From contig NZ_DS990135.1 in the NCBI RefSeq assembly GCF_000187895.1, positions 62,001 to 126,000 of the forward strand: a stretch of 64,000 bases of DNA, written 5' to 3'. Below the pieces are notes generated by a model. The model was not told the DNA's origin and searched no databases. It worked only from the letters and a program-made list of their open reading frames with translations. Below are positions 45,621-54,562 of the stretch, piece after piece (position 1 is the stretch's first letter; each line of letters begins with the position of its first letter). The DNA is from Phocaeicola plebeius DSM 17135. GTDB taxonomy: Bacteria; Bacteroidota; Bacteroidia; Bacteroidales; Bacteroidaceae. The position numbers were made by a program, and so were the translations under genes.

Positions 45621-45905
45621 ATGACTAAATCGGAAATCGTAAAGGAAATATCTGCCAGAACCGGCATCGACGGCAAAGCGGTGCTTGCTGTTTTGGAAGG
45701 ATTCATGAACGAGGTAAAGACTTCGTTGGGTAAGGAGGAAAATGTCTATCTTCGTGGATTCGGTAGTTTCATAGTGAAGAAGAGAGCGCAAAAGACAGCT
45801 CGGAATATCTCTAAGAATACTACTATGATTATTCCGGCTCATAACATACCGGCATTTAAACCGTCTGACGAATTTTTGAAAATGGTAAAACAACAGAACG
45901 CATAA
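45621..45905 (+). CDS. HU/IHF-family DNA-bending protein
   Basis: 94 residues. Typical HU/IHF fold: MTKSEIVKEISARTGIDGKA helices, then YLRGFGSFIVKKR and the arm region ending IPAHNIPAFKPSDEF. Element-encoded nucleoid proteins assist recombination, replication or gene silencing. Its own promoter box precedes it. Confidence 0.93.
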   Translation: MTKSEIVKEISARTGIDGKAVLAVLEGFMNEVKTSLGKEENVYLRGFGSFIVKKRAQKTARNISKNTTMIIPAHNIPAFKPSDEFLKMVKQQNA

Positions 45906-45917
45906 TAGGTAAACACA

Positions 45918-46190
45918 ATGAAAGATCAGTTACGATTATTGAGAGACTGTATCAATAATGATCGTCCGGCAGTTGTCTTTCAGGGAGACGATTTTTGCGC
46001 TCCTGAGATTTTGGAAGCAGCAAAAGAAATTTATCGTAAACATGGTTGTTCCGAAGAATTTCTTTTTGACTGGCAGCTGCTTATCAATGAGGTGAAGGCT
46101 TACCAGTTAGAAAGTCCGGCAACTGTCAAATTGCCGAAACTCTCCCCGACAGAAACGGAACTGGTGCGGGAAGAGATGACTAAACGCTAA
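45918..46190 (+). CDS. Hypothetical protein (90 aa)
   Basis: Small soluble acidic protein starting MKDQLRLLRDCINNDRPAVV, 12 nt after HU. Contains QGDDFCAPEILEAAKEIYRK. Unknown, likely co-expressed with HU. Confidence 0.6.
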   Translation: MKDQLRLLRDCINNDRPAVVFQGDDFCAPEILEAAKEIYRKHGCSEEFLFDWQLLINEVKAYQLESPATVKLPKLSPTETELVREEMTKR

Positions 46191-46200
46191 AAAATATTCT

Positions 46201-46243
46201 CGTTTAATACGCACCTTTTATTCTTCAGGCAGCGTATTGAACG
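46201..46243. terminator. Convergent terminator
   Basis: CGTTTAATACGC/GCGTATTGAACG (46201-46212, 46232-46243; one wobble), between converging genes. Confidence 0.7.
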
Positions 46244-46251
46244 GGATGGGA

Positions 46252-46629
46252 TTAAAATGTTGGCGAACCTGCTTTTTTCGAAAGTTCCTGCCAATAGTTG
46301 AAGTCACTCGGTGAAAGATGCTCTTGCATCCAGTCACGCATACCAATATCGTTTCTTTCGTTCACATATCTCGTAAACGGAATCATTGTCTTACATGCTT
46401 CAAATCCAAGCATTCTCATATGGCGTGAAATGTTGGGAGGAAGACCTTCCAACCACTCTTTATAATACATTATCAATCTGTTTTCTTGGATTGGAACCGC
46501 TTGTTGGTGGTAAATATAGCTGGCGTTTCCGATTCTAATATCTCTGGCCTTATTTTCCCGTTCTTCTTCAGGTAGCCGACTTAAATATTCAGCTTGTGCT
46601 ATTCTGCATTTGGAGTTTGGATGTTCCAT
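46252..46629 (-). CDS. Hypothetical protein (125 aa)
   Basis: Helical, charged protein (EENKARDIRIGNASYIYHQQ; NISRHMRMLGFEACKTMIPF). Third gene of a minus-strand cluster of three (47270 to 46252). Not assigned; mobile-element context. Confidence 0.6.
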   Translation of the reverse strand: MEHPNSKCRIAQAEYLSRLPEEERENKARDIRIGNASYIYHQQAVPIQENRLIMYYKEWLEGLPPNISRHMRMLGFEACKTMIPFTRYVNERNDIGMRDWMQEHLSPSDFNYWQELSKKAGSPTF

Positions 46630-46643
46630 GGTATTTTATATAA

Positions 46644-46970
46644 TTAAGACTCTTCAATGATACGGTTCATCAAATCACATATTTTTTGGCAGCTATGACG
46701 GTCTGCGCAAGCAGGATAGGGGCATTTCTCAAAGGATGCCTGATTATCCGTAACTATGAAACCTCCGGAACGACGTACATAACTTACCGGATGAAAATAA
46801 ATATCTTCCTTTTTCGGCCTATAAGTACATAGTCTTATAAGGCTGTTCAGCTCTTTGCAAATTTGCTCACATTTTTCTTTGGGATAATGTGGCAAATCAC
46901 TGAATGCTTCGTAGGGGACAAAGGCAAATGCTTTGTCATCCCACATGACAGGTGTGTAATTCTGTACCAT
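46644..46970 (-). CDS. Cysteine-containing hypothetical protein (108 aa)
   Basis: Contains cysteines at several spaced positions, including CPYPACADRHSCQKICDLM in the C-terminal part, which could bind zinc or form a cluster. No family recognised. The next gene on the strand starts 14 nt downstream. Confidence 0.6.
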   Translation of the reverse strand: MVQNYTPVMWDDKAFAFVPYEAFSDLPHYPKEKCEQICKELNSLIRLCTYRPKKEDIYFHPVSYVRRSGGFIVTDNQASFEKCPYPACADRHSCQKICDLMNRIIEES

Positions 46971-47015
46971 TTGTTATTTGGAATAAGGATGGCTGGCAGA
47001 TTCCGTATTTCTGTA

Positions 47016-47270
47016 TCAGTTAGGTAATCCGTCACTATTTAAGTGCGCCTGGGCAAACTCCCGGAGGTTCGTTTCGGCAATGCACTTTTCATAAATCTCA
47101 TCCAATACTTCTTGCATATTTTCTACTTTATTGAATTTTAAGGGGCTGCCGTTTGTTGCGGCTTGCCTTTCCAGTTGTTCGATGATACTGGGAAATATCC
47201 CACGCAATAAACCGACGGTAGCTACGGCTGTAGCTGGTTCTACCTCTATTGTAATCTTTTTCTTTTCCAT
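47016..47270 (-). CDS. Hypothetical protein (84 aa)
   Basis: Starts MEKKKITIEVEPATAVATVG, then a helical region (FPSIIEQLERQAATNG; MQEVLDEIYEKCIAETNLRE). First gene of the minus-strand cluster. Possible dimeric DNA-binding-like profile, not demonstrated. Confidence 0.58.
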   Translation of the reverse strand: MEKKKITIEVEPATAVATVGLLRGIFPSIIEQLERQAATNGSPLKFNKVENMQEVLDEIYEKCIAETNLREFAQAHLNSDGLPN

Positions 47271-47373
47271 ATCGTTGTATTATGTTATCAAAAGTAATAA
47301 TTATTAGGATATTGGTAAGCATTTCTTCTGAAAAACTTTTTAAAGATATTGTTTTAAGATGACATACTGTGTT

Positions 47374-48078
47374 TTTGCGTTCACGCAGTATTCTTTCCCA
47401 CCCTCCCCTTCATCGGAATGACTGTTCTCATTTCCGGTTTACCCGTAGTCATCCGCTATGCGGCTGATTATGGGCAAACCAGAAAAGAGAAGTTCCAAAC
47501 GTGGGCGGGATTGCAATGGTCATCATCCGGAGCTTCGGCATTGCCGAAACAACCTCCTTCTTCCGTATTGCAGCCCCGTCCTTTTACCGTTTGTCCCGGC
47601 AGTCCGTTGCTAACCCGTTCCCCCCTGCCACTTGTGGCAGGGAGATAGGAATACGGTTTTGCAGGCAAAACCGTATGGCTTGTTTTACTTTCCGTACTGC
47701 CCTTTTCCTAGTTTTCTGCCTCCCTTAATGTGCGTTTTTCATAGCCCCATCTGAGACCCTTTGTTTTTGAACGGCAAATTTATTTCGGTGGATGGATACG
47801 AAAGAGTTCCGGTCTTCGCCCTTTGTCCCGAAAAAAATAACGCCGGACGGCTTCGCTGTCCCCAACATTTTTTGTCGTCCAAAACTTTTCTTAATCCCTC
47901 CTTCCTTATTGTTGTGTGCCGTAAAAAAAAGGCTCATAAACTCAGATGGGGCATGAAAGCTCAAAAAAAAAGTCGGCAGAAAGAAAAGGCCATCCCGGAA
48001 AGGGGTTTTAAAAAAAGGTCTTTAAATCTAGCTGAAGCATAAAATTAGAAGTTTAACAATCCCAAAAAACAACGAGTT
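47374..48078 (+). promoter_or_regulatory. Structured leader A1
   Basis: About 690 bp, very similar to A2 and A3. Order: GCGTTCACGCAGTATTC, CCCACCC, P1 hairpin GGTTTACCC/GGGCAAACC (47436-47480, one A-C mismatch) around CCGCtatGCGG, P2 TTCGGC/GCCGAA, P3 CCCTGCCAC/GTGGCAGGG, P4 ATACGGTTTTGC/GCAAAACCGTAT (47651-47676), box CAAATTTA (47775-47782), long-range stem CCCCATCTGAG/CTCAGATGGGG (47745-47755, 47941-47951), then GGTCTTTAAATCTAGCTGAA and the gene start 36 nt after GCATAA. Confidence 0.8.
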
Positions 48079-48558
48079 ATGTCACGAGTACACTATTTAG
48101 AAGGAGATTATGAACAGTTAGTTATTAATGAAACGATAGACGGTCTTTTTTCCAGTTATCGTATAGACCGCAATTCATTGCCAAAAGGATTTTTCCTTTA
48201 TGAGATTAGATGGGATGACAGCTTATCTTCATTGGCAGAGATTAGCCCCTCTGTGGTGGTGAATCATGCAGGTTCATTCATTACAAAGTCACCCCTTGAA
48301 TTTGATGCAAACAATAGCATACGGATAACCTATACCAATTTTATCGAGTTCTGCCAGTTTGGTGAGTGGGCTTATGAGAAACTGGCTGTATTGGATTGTA
48401 ATTCCGGTAATGTTGCGGTGATAAGCCCAGACAGGAGATTGCAGACCACTGAAGAGATTGAGATTTTTTTGAGTGGGCATTGTGGCTATCATCTGAGTGA
48501 GATTAATTGGATGGTGATGAAAGGCGATGTGCTGTTTTTGAACGAGAACGATTTTTAA
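48079..48558 (+). CDS. Hypothetical protein behind leader A1
   Basis: 159 residues. Begins MSRVHYLEGDYEQLVINETI, with the core LPKGFFLYEIRWDD and a repeated tryptophan/phenylalanine pattern. Resembles the small 'LPD-like' proteins of conjugative elements in style only. First gene of the five-gene run 48079-50325. Confidence 0.62.
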   Translation: MSRVHYLEGDYEQLVINETIDGLFSSYRIDRNSLPKGFFLYEIRWDDSLSSLAEISPSVVVNHAGSFITKSPLEFDANNSIRITYTNFIEFCQFGEWAYEKLAVLDCNSGNVAVISPDRRLQTTEEIEIFLSGHCGYHLSEINWMVMKGDVLFLNENDF

Positions 48559-48614
48559 TGAGTATAACCGTAACTGCCTCTTGGAATGGGGCAATTACAT
48601 AAAATATTATAAGT

Positions 48615-48878
48615 ATGAAGTGGATAGATAAGATGGTAGAACGCATTACCCGAAAAGAAACTGCTTTAAATGACCACTTTTGTGTAAATCGGCATACGGT
48701 TGTATGTCAGAGTGGTATGACTGATTATGTTTCTGTAACGATTGATAATACCGATGGTTTTGATTTCGATTTTTGGACAAAACAACTTTGTTTTGAGAAG
48801 GACTGTAAATATCGCTCGGAGATAAAAGCGGCTTTTGATAAAATCTATGGCACAAGGAATATAGAATGTTGTGAATAA
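48615..48878 (+). CDS. Hypothetical protein (87 aa)
   Basis: MKWIDKMVERITRKETALND, then four cysteines (FCVN, VVCQS, LCFEKDC, ECCE). Possible small metal or disulfide protein. Same block as the gene before. Confidence 0.6.
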   Translation: MKWIDKMVERITRKETALNDHFCVNRHTVVCQSGMTDYVSVTIDNTDGFDFDFWTKQLCFEKDCKYRSEIKAAFDKIYGTRNIECCE

Positions 48879-48893
48879 TGAAGTCAGAAAAGT

Positions 48894-49619
48894 ATGATAC
48901 CAAAGGAGATAATGAAACTTTATGAAAAGCTTGCTTTCAGTCGGGGATATGAAGAAGCCTTTCGGGATTTTTTGGATGTTTGTCTTTACTATTTGTCTGT
49001 CGGGATGTTGGCGGAGGATTATCGTAGAGTGGAAAAAAGATATAAGCCATATGAAATGGAACTTTTTGTTCAAATGTTTTATAGGGTGTCTGAATATTCG
49101 GAAGGATTTTGCGATGTCTTGGGAGATATGTTCATGGAGTGTGTCAGTCATGGGAATAACGGACAGTTCTTTACCCCGATACACGTTGCTGATTTGATGG
49201 CATGTATGGGGGGAAATAGGCTGAAACCTAAACAGTCGGTCTGTGATTCGTGCTGTGGTTCCGGCAGGATGCTACTTTCCGCTGTAAAAAAATGTGCGGA
49301 AGAGAATGATGGAGGAAGGCTTTTTTGTTATGGCTCGGATATAGATTTGATTTGTGTAAAGATGACCGTTGTCAATCTGATGATGAATAGCGTACCCGGT
49401 GAAGTCGCATGGATGAATACATTGACAATGCAGCATTGGAGAAGTTATCATATAGATTTACAGCTGATAGCCGGAGTATGGTTGCCTATTTTAAAGATAA
49501 CGGAAGCAGGTGACACTTCTTTTATTAGGAAACTTGAAAATGCAATGGAGGATAATTCTGAATTGAAGAGGTCGATTCAGAGCAACGCAAGGGCTACGCA
49601 GCTGACTTTTGATTTTTGA
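48894..49619 (+). CDS. N-6 DNA methylase-like protein lacking the NPPY motif
   Basis: 241 residues. Motifs GQFFTPIHVADLMA and VCDSCCGSGRMLLSAV, YGSDIDLICVKMTVVNLMMN match the SAM-binding half of HsdM/Type I and IIG adenine methylases. The catalytic NPP(Y/F) is not found where expected (after MNTLTMQHWRSYH), so methylation is doubtful. An alternative start at 48912 has an AAAGGAG box but only a short spacer. Could be a decoy or inhibitor of restriction. Confidence 0.75.
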   Translation: MIPKEIMKLYEKLAFSRGYEEAFRDFLDVCLYYLSVGMLAEDYRRVEKRYKPYEMELFVQMFYRVSEYSEGFCDVLGDMFMECVSHGNNGQFFTPIHVADLMACMGGNRLKPKQSVCDSCCGSGRMLLSAVKKCAEENDGGRLFCYGSDIDLICVKMTVVNLMMNSVPGEVAWMNTLTMQHWRSYHIDLQLIAGVWLPILKITEAGDTSFIRKLENAMEDNSELKRSIQSNARATQLTFDF

Positions 49620-49648
49620 CAAGATAAATATGTAAAAAGGATTTTGGT

Positions 49649-49972
49649 ATGAAAGCAATAAGAACAAAAGAGGTGAATGAGAACGTCAAAGCGGCGAACA
49701 GTTGTTTGCGTAAAGCGAAATGGCAGGCTAAGGAATTGGCTGTTTTTACAGGTGAAGTAGTGCGTCTGATGGATAAGGAAGGGCATTCTCTACAAGGGTT
49801 CTTTAATCGGGTGGAGTTTGTTCTGGTGGACGGCACTATTAAATTCCGTGTAGTTATAAATCCTATTCTTGAATGTGAGAACTGTATAATGGCTTCTTGC
49901 CATGAAGACTATCTTTATGAGGTGGTCTCGGTGGAAAAGTTTACCTATAAAAATTATAGGTATCATTTGTAA
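49649..49972 (+). CDS. Hypothetical protein (107 aa)
   Basis: MKAIRTKEVNENVKAANSCL, basic N-terminus then an acidic beta region (FNRVEFVLVDGTIKFRVVIN) and a short cysteine pair. The stop overlaps the following ATG (TAATG). Confidence 0.6.
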   Translation: MKAIRTKEVNENVKAANSCLRKAKWQAKELAVFTGEVVRLMDKEGHSLQGFFNRVEFVLVDGTIKFRVVINPILECENCIMASCHEDYLYEVVSVEKFTYKNYRYHL

Positions 49973-50325
49973 TGATATTGTATTTTAATGATTATAAACT
50001 GATTTATATTATAACAATGATGGGCAAAATTAATAATATTCCCGTTTTGAATGAAGATGTTATTCGTTTGGTTGTACTCAATGAGGAAATTATTGGGTAT
50101 ATCTATCCACGAAGGACTTCTTATGTGGTGGCATTGGAGATAAAGCCGGGACGTACTACCTCTTTGGCTACATCTGTCAATAAACAATGCATGGTTTTGT
50201 TGAGTGATAAGGTTCGTTTGGCCACGGAACAGGATTTCGATGATTTTCATATATGCTTTGATGGTTTCAGAAATAACACTATGTATTGTTATAATCAGGG
50301 AACGGAACCTATATACCTTCAATGA
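49972..50325 (+). CDS. Hypothetical protein (117 aa)
   Basis: Starts at the ATG of a TAATG overlap; ATG at 50017 or 50020 (MMGKINN) is an alternative that removes a hydrophobic start. Core IGYIYPRRTSYVVALEIKPG; no family. Last gene before tandem hairpins E2. Confidence 0.6.
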   Translation: MILYFNDYKLIYIITMMGKINNIPVLNEDVIRLVVLNEEIIGYIYPRRTSYVVALEIKPGRTTSLATSVNKQCMVLLSDKVRLATEQDFDDFHICFDGFRNNTMYCYNQGTEPIYLQ

Positions 50326-50333
50326 AGCACATT

Positions 50334-50409
50334 CTCCCTTCTTTTGGATTAGGGAAGGGAGGGTATTTTGCTGTCCGCTACTTTTTGGCAAGCACCCCAA
50401 AAAAGTAGC
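50334..50409 (+). terminator. Tandem-hairpin module E2
   Basis: CTCCCTTC/GAAGGGAG (50334-50341, 50354-50361) and GCTACTTTTTGG/CCAAAAAAGTAGC (50377-50388, 50397-50409), then AAAAAACGC. Stem bases differ from E1 on both sides (TTC..GAA there, CTAC..GTAG here), keeping the pairing. Confidence 0.72.
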
Positions 50410-50443
50410 AAAAAACGCTTGGAGTTACTGGTAATCCCATTAA

Positions 50444-51136
50444 TTTGCGTTCACGCAGTATTCTTTCCCACCCTCCCCTTCATCGGAATGACTGTTCTCA
50501 TTCCCGGTTTACCCGTAATCATCCGCTATGCGGCTGATTATGGGTAAACCGGAAAAGAGAAGTTCCAAACGTGGGCGGGATTGCAATGGTCATCATCCGG
50601 AGCTTCGGCATTGCCGAAACAACCTCCTTCTTCCGTATTGCAGTCCCTTCCTTTTACCGTTTGTCCCGGCAGTCCGTTGCTAACCCGTTCCCCCCTGTCA
50701 CTTGTGGCAGGGAGATAGGAGTATGGTTTTGCTTGCAAAACCGTATGGCTTGTTTTACTTTCCGTACTGCCCTTTTCCTTGTTTTCTGCCTCCCCTAATG
50801 TGCTTTTTTCATAGCTCCATCTGAGATCCTTTGTTTTTGAACGGCAAATTTATTTCGGTGGATGGATACGAAAGAGTTCCGGTCTTCGCCCTTTGTCCCG
50901 AAAAAAATAACGCCGGACGGCTTCGCTGTCCCCAACATTTTTTGTCGTCCAAAACTTTTCTTAATCCCTCCTTCCTTATTGATGCGTGCCGTAAAAAAAA
51001 GGCTCATAAACTCAGATGGGGCATGAAAGCTCAAAAAAAAAGTCGGCAGAAAGAAAAGGCCATCCCGGAAAGGGGTTTAAAAAAAGGTCTTTAAATCTAG
51101 CTGAAGCATAAGTTTAATTTTAATAGATAAAAGACT
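50444..51136 (+). promoter_or_regulatory. Structured leader A2
   Basis: Same plan as A1. P1 is GGTTTACCC/GGGTAAACC (50506-50514, 50542-50550): both sides changed relative to A3, keeping pairing, with two further G-C pairs outside. P3 has one T-G wobble and P4 two. Box CAAATTTA at 50845-50852. ATG 26 nt after GCATAA. Confidence 0.8.
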
Positions 51137-51703
51137 ATGGCACATCAGAGTAAATATCCTAGTTTAGACAGACAATGGCATAAGATGATGTTTTCTTTCT
51201 TTGAGTATCTTCCTATGCAATATCGGCAGGCAACGGAAAGAGAATGGCAAATTCGTAAGATGATATGGAGTTTTAAGGATGGAAAAGCTTATTTGAATAT
51301 AGCTTGGATGATAGCGAATAAGTTACATCAAGTTTTTGGTGATGATGTTAAGAATATTGTTTTTGCTTGTGTTCCGGCTTCTTCCGCTGATAAGAATGAA
51401 CTTCGTTATAAGGGGTTTGCTTCGGCTGTGTGTAAGTTTTCAGGTGCTATCAATGCGTATGAACATATACGTGTCAGTGGAGATCGTTTGGCTATTCACG
51501 AGAAATTTGACAGCAAGTCGCTTCAAAAAGTACAAGTGATAGAATTTGACAAGGACTTTTTTCGGGGTAAGAAAATCTTGGTATTTGACGATATTTTAAC
51601 AAAAGGGTTTTCGTATGCTCGTTTCGCATGTCAGTTGGAAAAAATAGGAGGTGAGGTTTTGGGAGGTTTCTTTTTAGGTAAAACAGTTGTCCGTATGTTA
51701 TAA
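51137..51703 (+). CDS. Phosphoribosyltransferase-like protein
   Basis: 188 residues. Contains the PRTase-type signature ILVFDDILTKGFSYARF near residue 152 with a preceding IVFACVPASSADKNELRYKG. Type I PRTases bind PRPP through this motif. Two-gene unit with the SLOG protein that starts 2 nt downstream. Its target base is unknown. Confidence 0.8.
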   Translation: MAHQSKYPSLDRQWHKMMFSFFEYLPMQYRQATEREWQIRKMIWSFKDGKAYLNIAWMIANKLHQVFGDDVKNIVFACVPASSADKNELRYKGFASAVCKFSGAINAYEHIRVSGDRLAIHEKFDSKSLQKVQVIEFDKDFFRGKKILVFDDILTKGFSYARFACQLEKIGGEVLGGFFLGKTVVRML

Positions 51704-51704
51704 G

Positions 51705-52319
51705 ATGAAAGAAAAAGAGAGTTATATAGAGAAGCAGAAGGATATCTTTGGAGATACTACTTGGTTCACTTATCGTTATGAGGTGAATGGAATGGTGTAT
51801 GAAACTTCGGCAGGTTCGTTGGATATATGTAGAAAGGCACGTGATAAATGGATGAAAATGATGTCCGTTGCTTTTACCGGTCATAGAACGATACGAACAA
51901 ATAAATATGCTTTGTCCGTATCGTTGAATGAAGAGGTACGTTTCTGCTATGAGAATGGAATCCGTTTTTTCTATATTGGTTGTGCGGTTGGATTTGACAT
52001 GATGGCTGCTCATACCGTACTTGAACAAAGGAAACAATATCCCGATATGGTTTTGGTGGCGGTTGTTCCTTATGTCGGGCAAGATGTGTATTTCAACAAA
52101 GAGGACAAACAGAGGTATGCTGATATTTTGCGCCAAGCCGACAAGGTGGTAGTTCTATCCGAATATTATTATGCCCAATGCTATGCCCACCGTAATGATT
52201 ACATGATTTCACACGCCTGTAGGCTGATTGCCTATTGGGATGGAAAATCTGCCGGAGGAACTTCTTATACGTTTAACAAGGCACAAAAAAAGAAATTGGT
52301 GATATACAATCTGTTTTGA
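51705..52319 (+). CDS. SLOG/DUF1273-type nucleotide-binding protein
   Basis: 204 residues. After a 60-residue lead, a Rossmann-like SLOG domain: SVAFTGHRTIRTNK, FFYIGCAVGFDMMAAHTVLE, LVAVVPYVGQDVY, VLSEYYYAQCYAHRNDYMIS, ACRLIAYWDGKSAGGTSYTF. SLOG proteins bind or process nucleotide-derived ligands. Paired with a PRTase gene, so a nucleotide or nucleoside pathway is likely. The IS downstream may have removed further genes of the unit. Confidence 0.84.
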   Translation: MKEKESYIEKQKDIFGDTTWFTYRYEVNGMVYETSAGSLDICRKARDKWMKMMSVAFTGHRTIRTNKYALSVSLNEEVRFCYENGIRFFYIGCAVGFDMMAAHTVLEQRKQYPDMVLVAVVPYVGQDVYFNKEDKQRYADILRQADKVVVLSEYYYAQCYAHRNDYMISHACRLIAYWDGKSAGGTSYTFNKAQKKKLVIYNLF

Positions 52320-52463
52320 TTCAGATTGTATATCGTTGTTTTCCAGCGGTATGATCAAACGTGGCGATGTCATACTGTCTGGTTGCTGTAAGTGCTAATA
52401 CTTCCGATGCAAAAGAGAAAGACACAATAAATATGAAAAGCAATGATAGATGAATTTTACTTA

Positions 52464-53819
52464 ATTGTTTTACCTTTGTAAAACATTAGTGTCCCATTAA
52501 AATTGGGACGAATTAAAAATTAAATAAACTTGGCCCATTTGGTCCGAATCGTTCTTTGTCATTTTGAAATTTAGTTTTATCAAAGAGGTCTCTCAGATGA
52601 GTCTTATCAGTCAATGAGATGCTCAGTATTTGTAACACTTCATATGTACTTCTGTTCAGTTGCATATCGTGTTGAATGATTGCCACCAAACAGTAAGCGC
52701 ATATAGCAGCATATATCTGTATTCGAACAGCATTCTCTGTAGTTCCCCAAAATCTTTTGATTTTAAGGTGCTGCTTGAGCCATTTGAAAAACAGCTCTAC
52801 CTGCCAGCGATTTTTATAAAGTTCAGCAACTTGAAGCGCAGATATATGCATCGCATTGGTTATGAATGTAAATTCTCGTTCTTGTTCTTCATCCCAATAT
52901 TTAACCAATCTAAGTGGCTCTGGATAATATTGTTTAGGATAGAATCCTGTCAGAAATACACTTGCGTCTGAAAGCACATTCTTAGGCAGCCTACGTTTCC
53001 ATTGGATGGATTTGTACCCGAGATTCTTTTTTGCTCTGACAACAAAGTAGGCTTCAATTTGATGAATTTTATACAGTATTTTGAAGTTGTTATAACCGCG
53101 GTCAAAGATGTAATAAGAGCTTGGTTCATAAGGAATTTCAATCATAACTTTAGAATCGTGTACGGATGCTTCCGTGATATGAAAGAATGCAGGAATCTGT
53201 GTTTCCACATCATATAATGTATGCACTTTGATACCACCTTTCTTTTTGCGGAATTTTGCCCACCAAAAGACTGAAAGGCACAGGTCAATAGTAGTCGAAT
53301 CGAAAGCATAAACGTTACCGCCAAGTTTGAAAATATGATTAGCACACTTTTGTCGTGCTTCGCTAACCAGGTAGTAAGCATATTCTTCAAAGATGTGATA
53401 GTCTCTATCTTGATTTGCTCTTGCCAGCGATGACTTTGATACATTTTTACCCATTCCTAAATGATAACATTTGGAATGATGAGCTTCAAGAGCAACTATC
53501 AAATCTCGCAGACTTTCACGATTAGAAAGTTGACCAAACATCAAAGCAAGTAGTTGATTCCAGCAGGTGAAGTGCTTCACATATTTATCACCATCATACT
53601 TGGTGACTATGCGGTTAAACTTACTTCGATTCAGAAATGAAGCCAATTGAGCGAAAACGTATTTGTCTTGGAACATATGCCATCGGATTAATCTGATGCA
53701 AAGCTACAAATTCAAGTCCGTTCGCTCGGAAAATCGCTGTAACTAACTAAATTTCAAATATTTCAAAGAACTCTTTTAGATTTTAATGGGACAACAATGT
53801 TTGTAAAAGGTAAAACAAT
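52464..53819 (-). mobile_element. IS4-family insertion sequence
   Basis: About 1.36 kb with one transposase. Ends match over about 40 bp with a few differences: inner part TGTCCCATTAAAAT on both sides (52490-52503 and its mirror to 53793) and outer ATTGTTTTACCTTT to 52464 and 53819. No clear target duplication. Confidence 0.8.
52513..53676 (-). CDS. IS4-family DDE transposase
   Basis: 387 residues. DUF4372-like N-terminus (MFQDKYVFAQLASFLNRSKF), DDE parts FAFDSTTIDLCLSVFWWAK-like (YAFDSTTIDL about 135), YIFDRGYNNFKILYKI (about 220) and the Y(2)R(3)E(6)K region YKNRWQVELFFKWLKQHLKI (about 300). Intact, potentially active. Confidence 0.93.
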   Translation of the reverse strand: MFQDKYVFAQLASFLNRSKFNRIVTKYDGDKYVKHFTCWNQLLALMFGQLSNRESLRDLIVALEAHHSKCYHLGMGKNVSKSSLARANQDRDYHIFEEYAYYLVSEARQKCANHIFKLGGNVYAFDSTTIDLCLSVFWWAKFRKKKGGIKVHTLYDVETQIPAFFHITEASVHDSKVMIEIPYEPSSYYIFDRGYNNFKILYKIHQIEAYFVVRAKKNLGYKSIQWKRRLPKNVLSDASVFLTGFYPKQYYPEPLRLVKYWDEEQEREFTFITNAMHISALQVAELYKNRWQVELFFKWLKQHLKIKRFWGTTENAVRIQIYAAICAYCLVAIIQHDMQLNRSTYEVLQILSISLTDKTHLRDLFDKTKFQNDKERFGPNGPSLFNF

Positions 53820-53957
53820 ATGCGTTTTTCAGATACAGAGAACAATATGACCTTTTGCATAGGTGTGTGTTGGTTAGGAACTCCAAATATGGAGTCGTTG
53901 CAGAAAATAATGATGAACTTGAATATTATTGATAAGGATGGAAACAATGGAAGCTAA
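53820..53957 (+). CDS. Small ORF at the IS boundary (45 aa)
   Basis: MRFSDTENNMTFCIGVCWLG ... DKDGNNGS. Its ATG abuts the IS terminal sequence, so an N-terminal part may be missing. Overlaps the next small ORF by 11 nt in another frame. Confidence 0.4.
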   Translation: MRFSDTENNMTFCIGVCWLGTPNMESLQKIMMNLNIIDKDGNNGS

Positions 53958-54099
53958 TGAACTGATGCGATATGCCTATGAATTACTGCAAGGGCATTCG
54001 AATGAAGAATGTGCCCGAATATTAAGAGAAGTGGTGGCCGAGTGTCAGGTGTGTATAAAGAACTGTGAAGAAGGTGTTTTCGAAAATATGCTAAAGTAA
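53947..54099 (+). CDS. 50-residue protein
   Basis: MEANELMRYAYELLQGHSNE then ECARILREVVAECQVCIKNC and EEGVFENMLK. Cysteine-rich helix. Fits snugly before the DUF3791 gene (13 nt gap). Possibly the antidote-side partner of the ADP-ribosyltransferase-like gene downstream. Confidence 0.5.
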   Translation: MEANELMRYAYELLQGHSNEECARILREVVAECQVCIKNCEEGVFENMLK

Positions 54100-54112
54100 T
54101 AACAACAAGAAT

Positions 54113-54562
54113 ATGGAAATTACTCATAAAAATCAAGGAGAACTTGACTCAACCATGCTCCCATTCGTGATGAGAGAGCTGGTAGAACTGGTCATGAAGA
54201 AAAAGGCATTGCCTTTAGGCGATGCACTGTATTATATATATTCTTCCAAGTTGTATAAATCTTTGCTGGATAAGAGTACCAAGTTATGGTATTCAAGTAC
54301 ATTGTCGCTTTATGAAACATTGGAGAAGGAAAAAACAGAAGAAAAACGACGGTATAACGGTGACACGAAGATCCTGCTTTTCAAGATGTTCTGCATTGAG
54401 AATTATAGGGAGGAAAAGAAACAAAGTGCGGAAGAAACCTTGTTGTTGTTTTCGGACTATGGGGTTTTTGATTTTTTGGATGAGACTTTTGAAATGCTTC
54501 ATACCCAAGACCCCGAATATATATTAGATACTATAACGACTTATATCAATAAAAGAAAATGA
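54113..54562 (+). CDS. DUF3791-type protein
   Basis: 149 residues. The C-terminal part LLFKMFCIENYREEKKQSAE / YGVFDFLDETFEMLHTQDPE / YILDTITTYI follows the DUF3791 pattern. DUF3791 and DUF3990 are frequent neighbours. Its stop overlaps the DUF3990 start. Confidence 0.75.
   Translation: MEITHKNQGELDSTMLPFVMRELVELVMKKKALPLGDALYYIYSSKLYKSLLDKSTKLWYSSTLSLYETLEKEKTEEKRRYNGDTKILLFKMFCIENYREEKKQSAEETLLLFSDYGVFDFLDETFEMLHTQDPEYILDTITTYINKRK

Noticed and set aside
47374-48059. Leaders as genes: reading frames of 60-107 codons occur in every A leader on both strands
   Set aside because: Frames are broken by single-base insertions between copies (A3 versus A1), have no codon-like pattern of change, and the substitutions keep stems instead.
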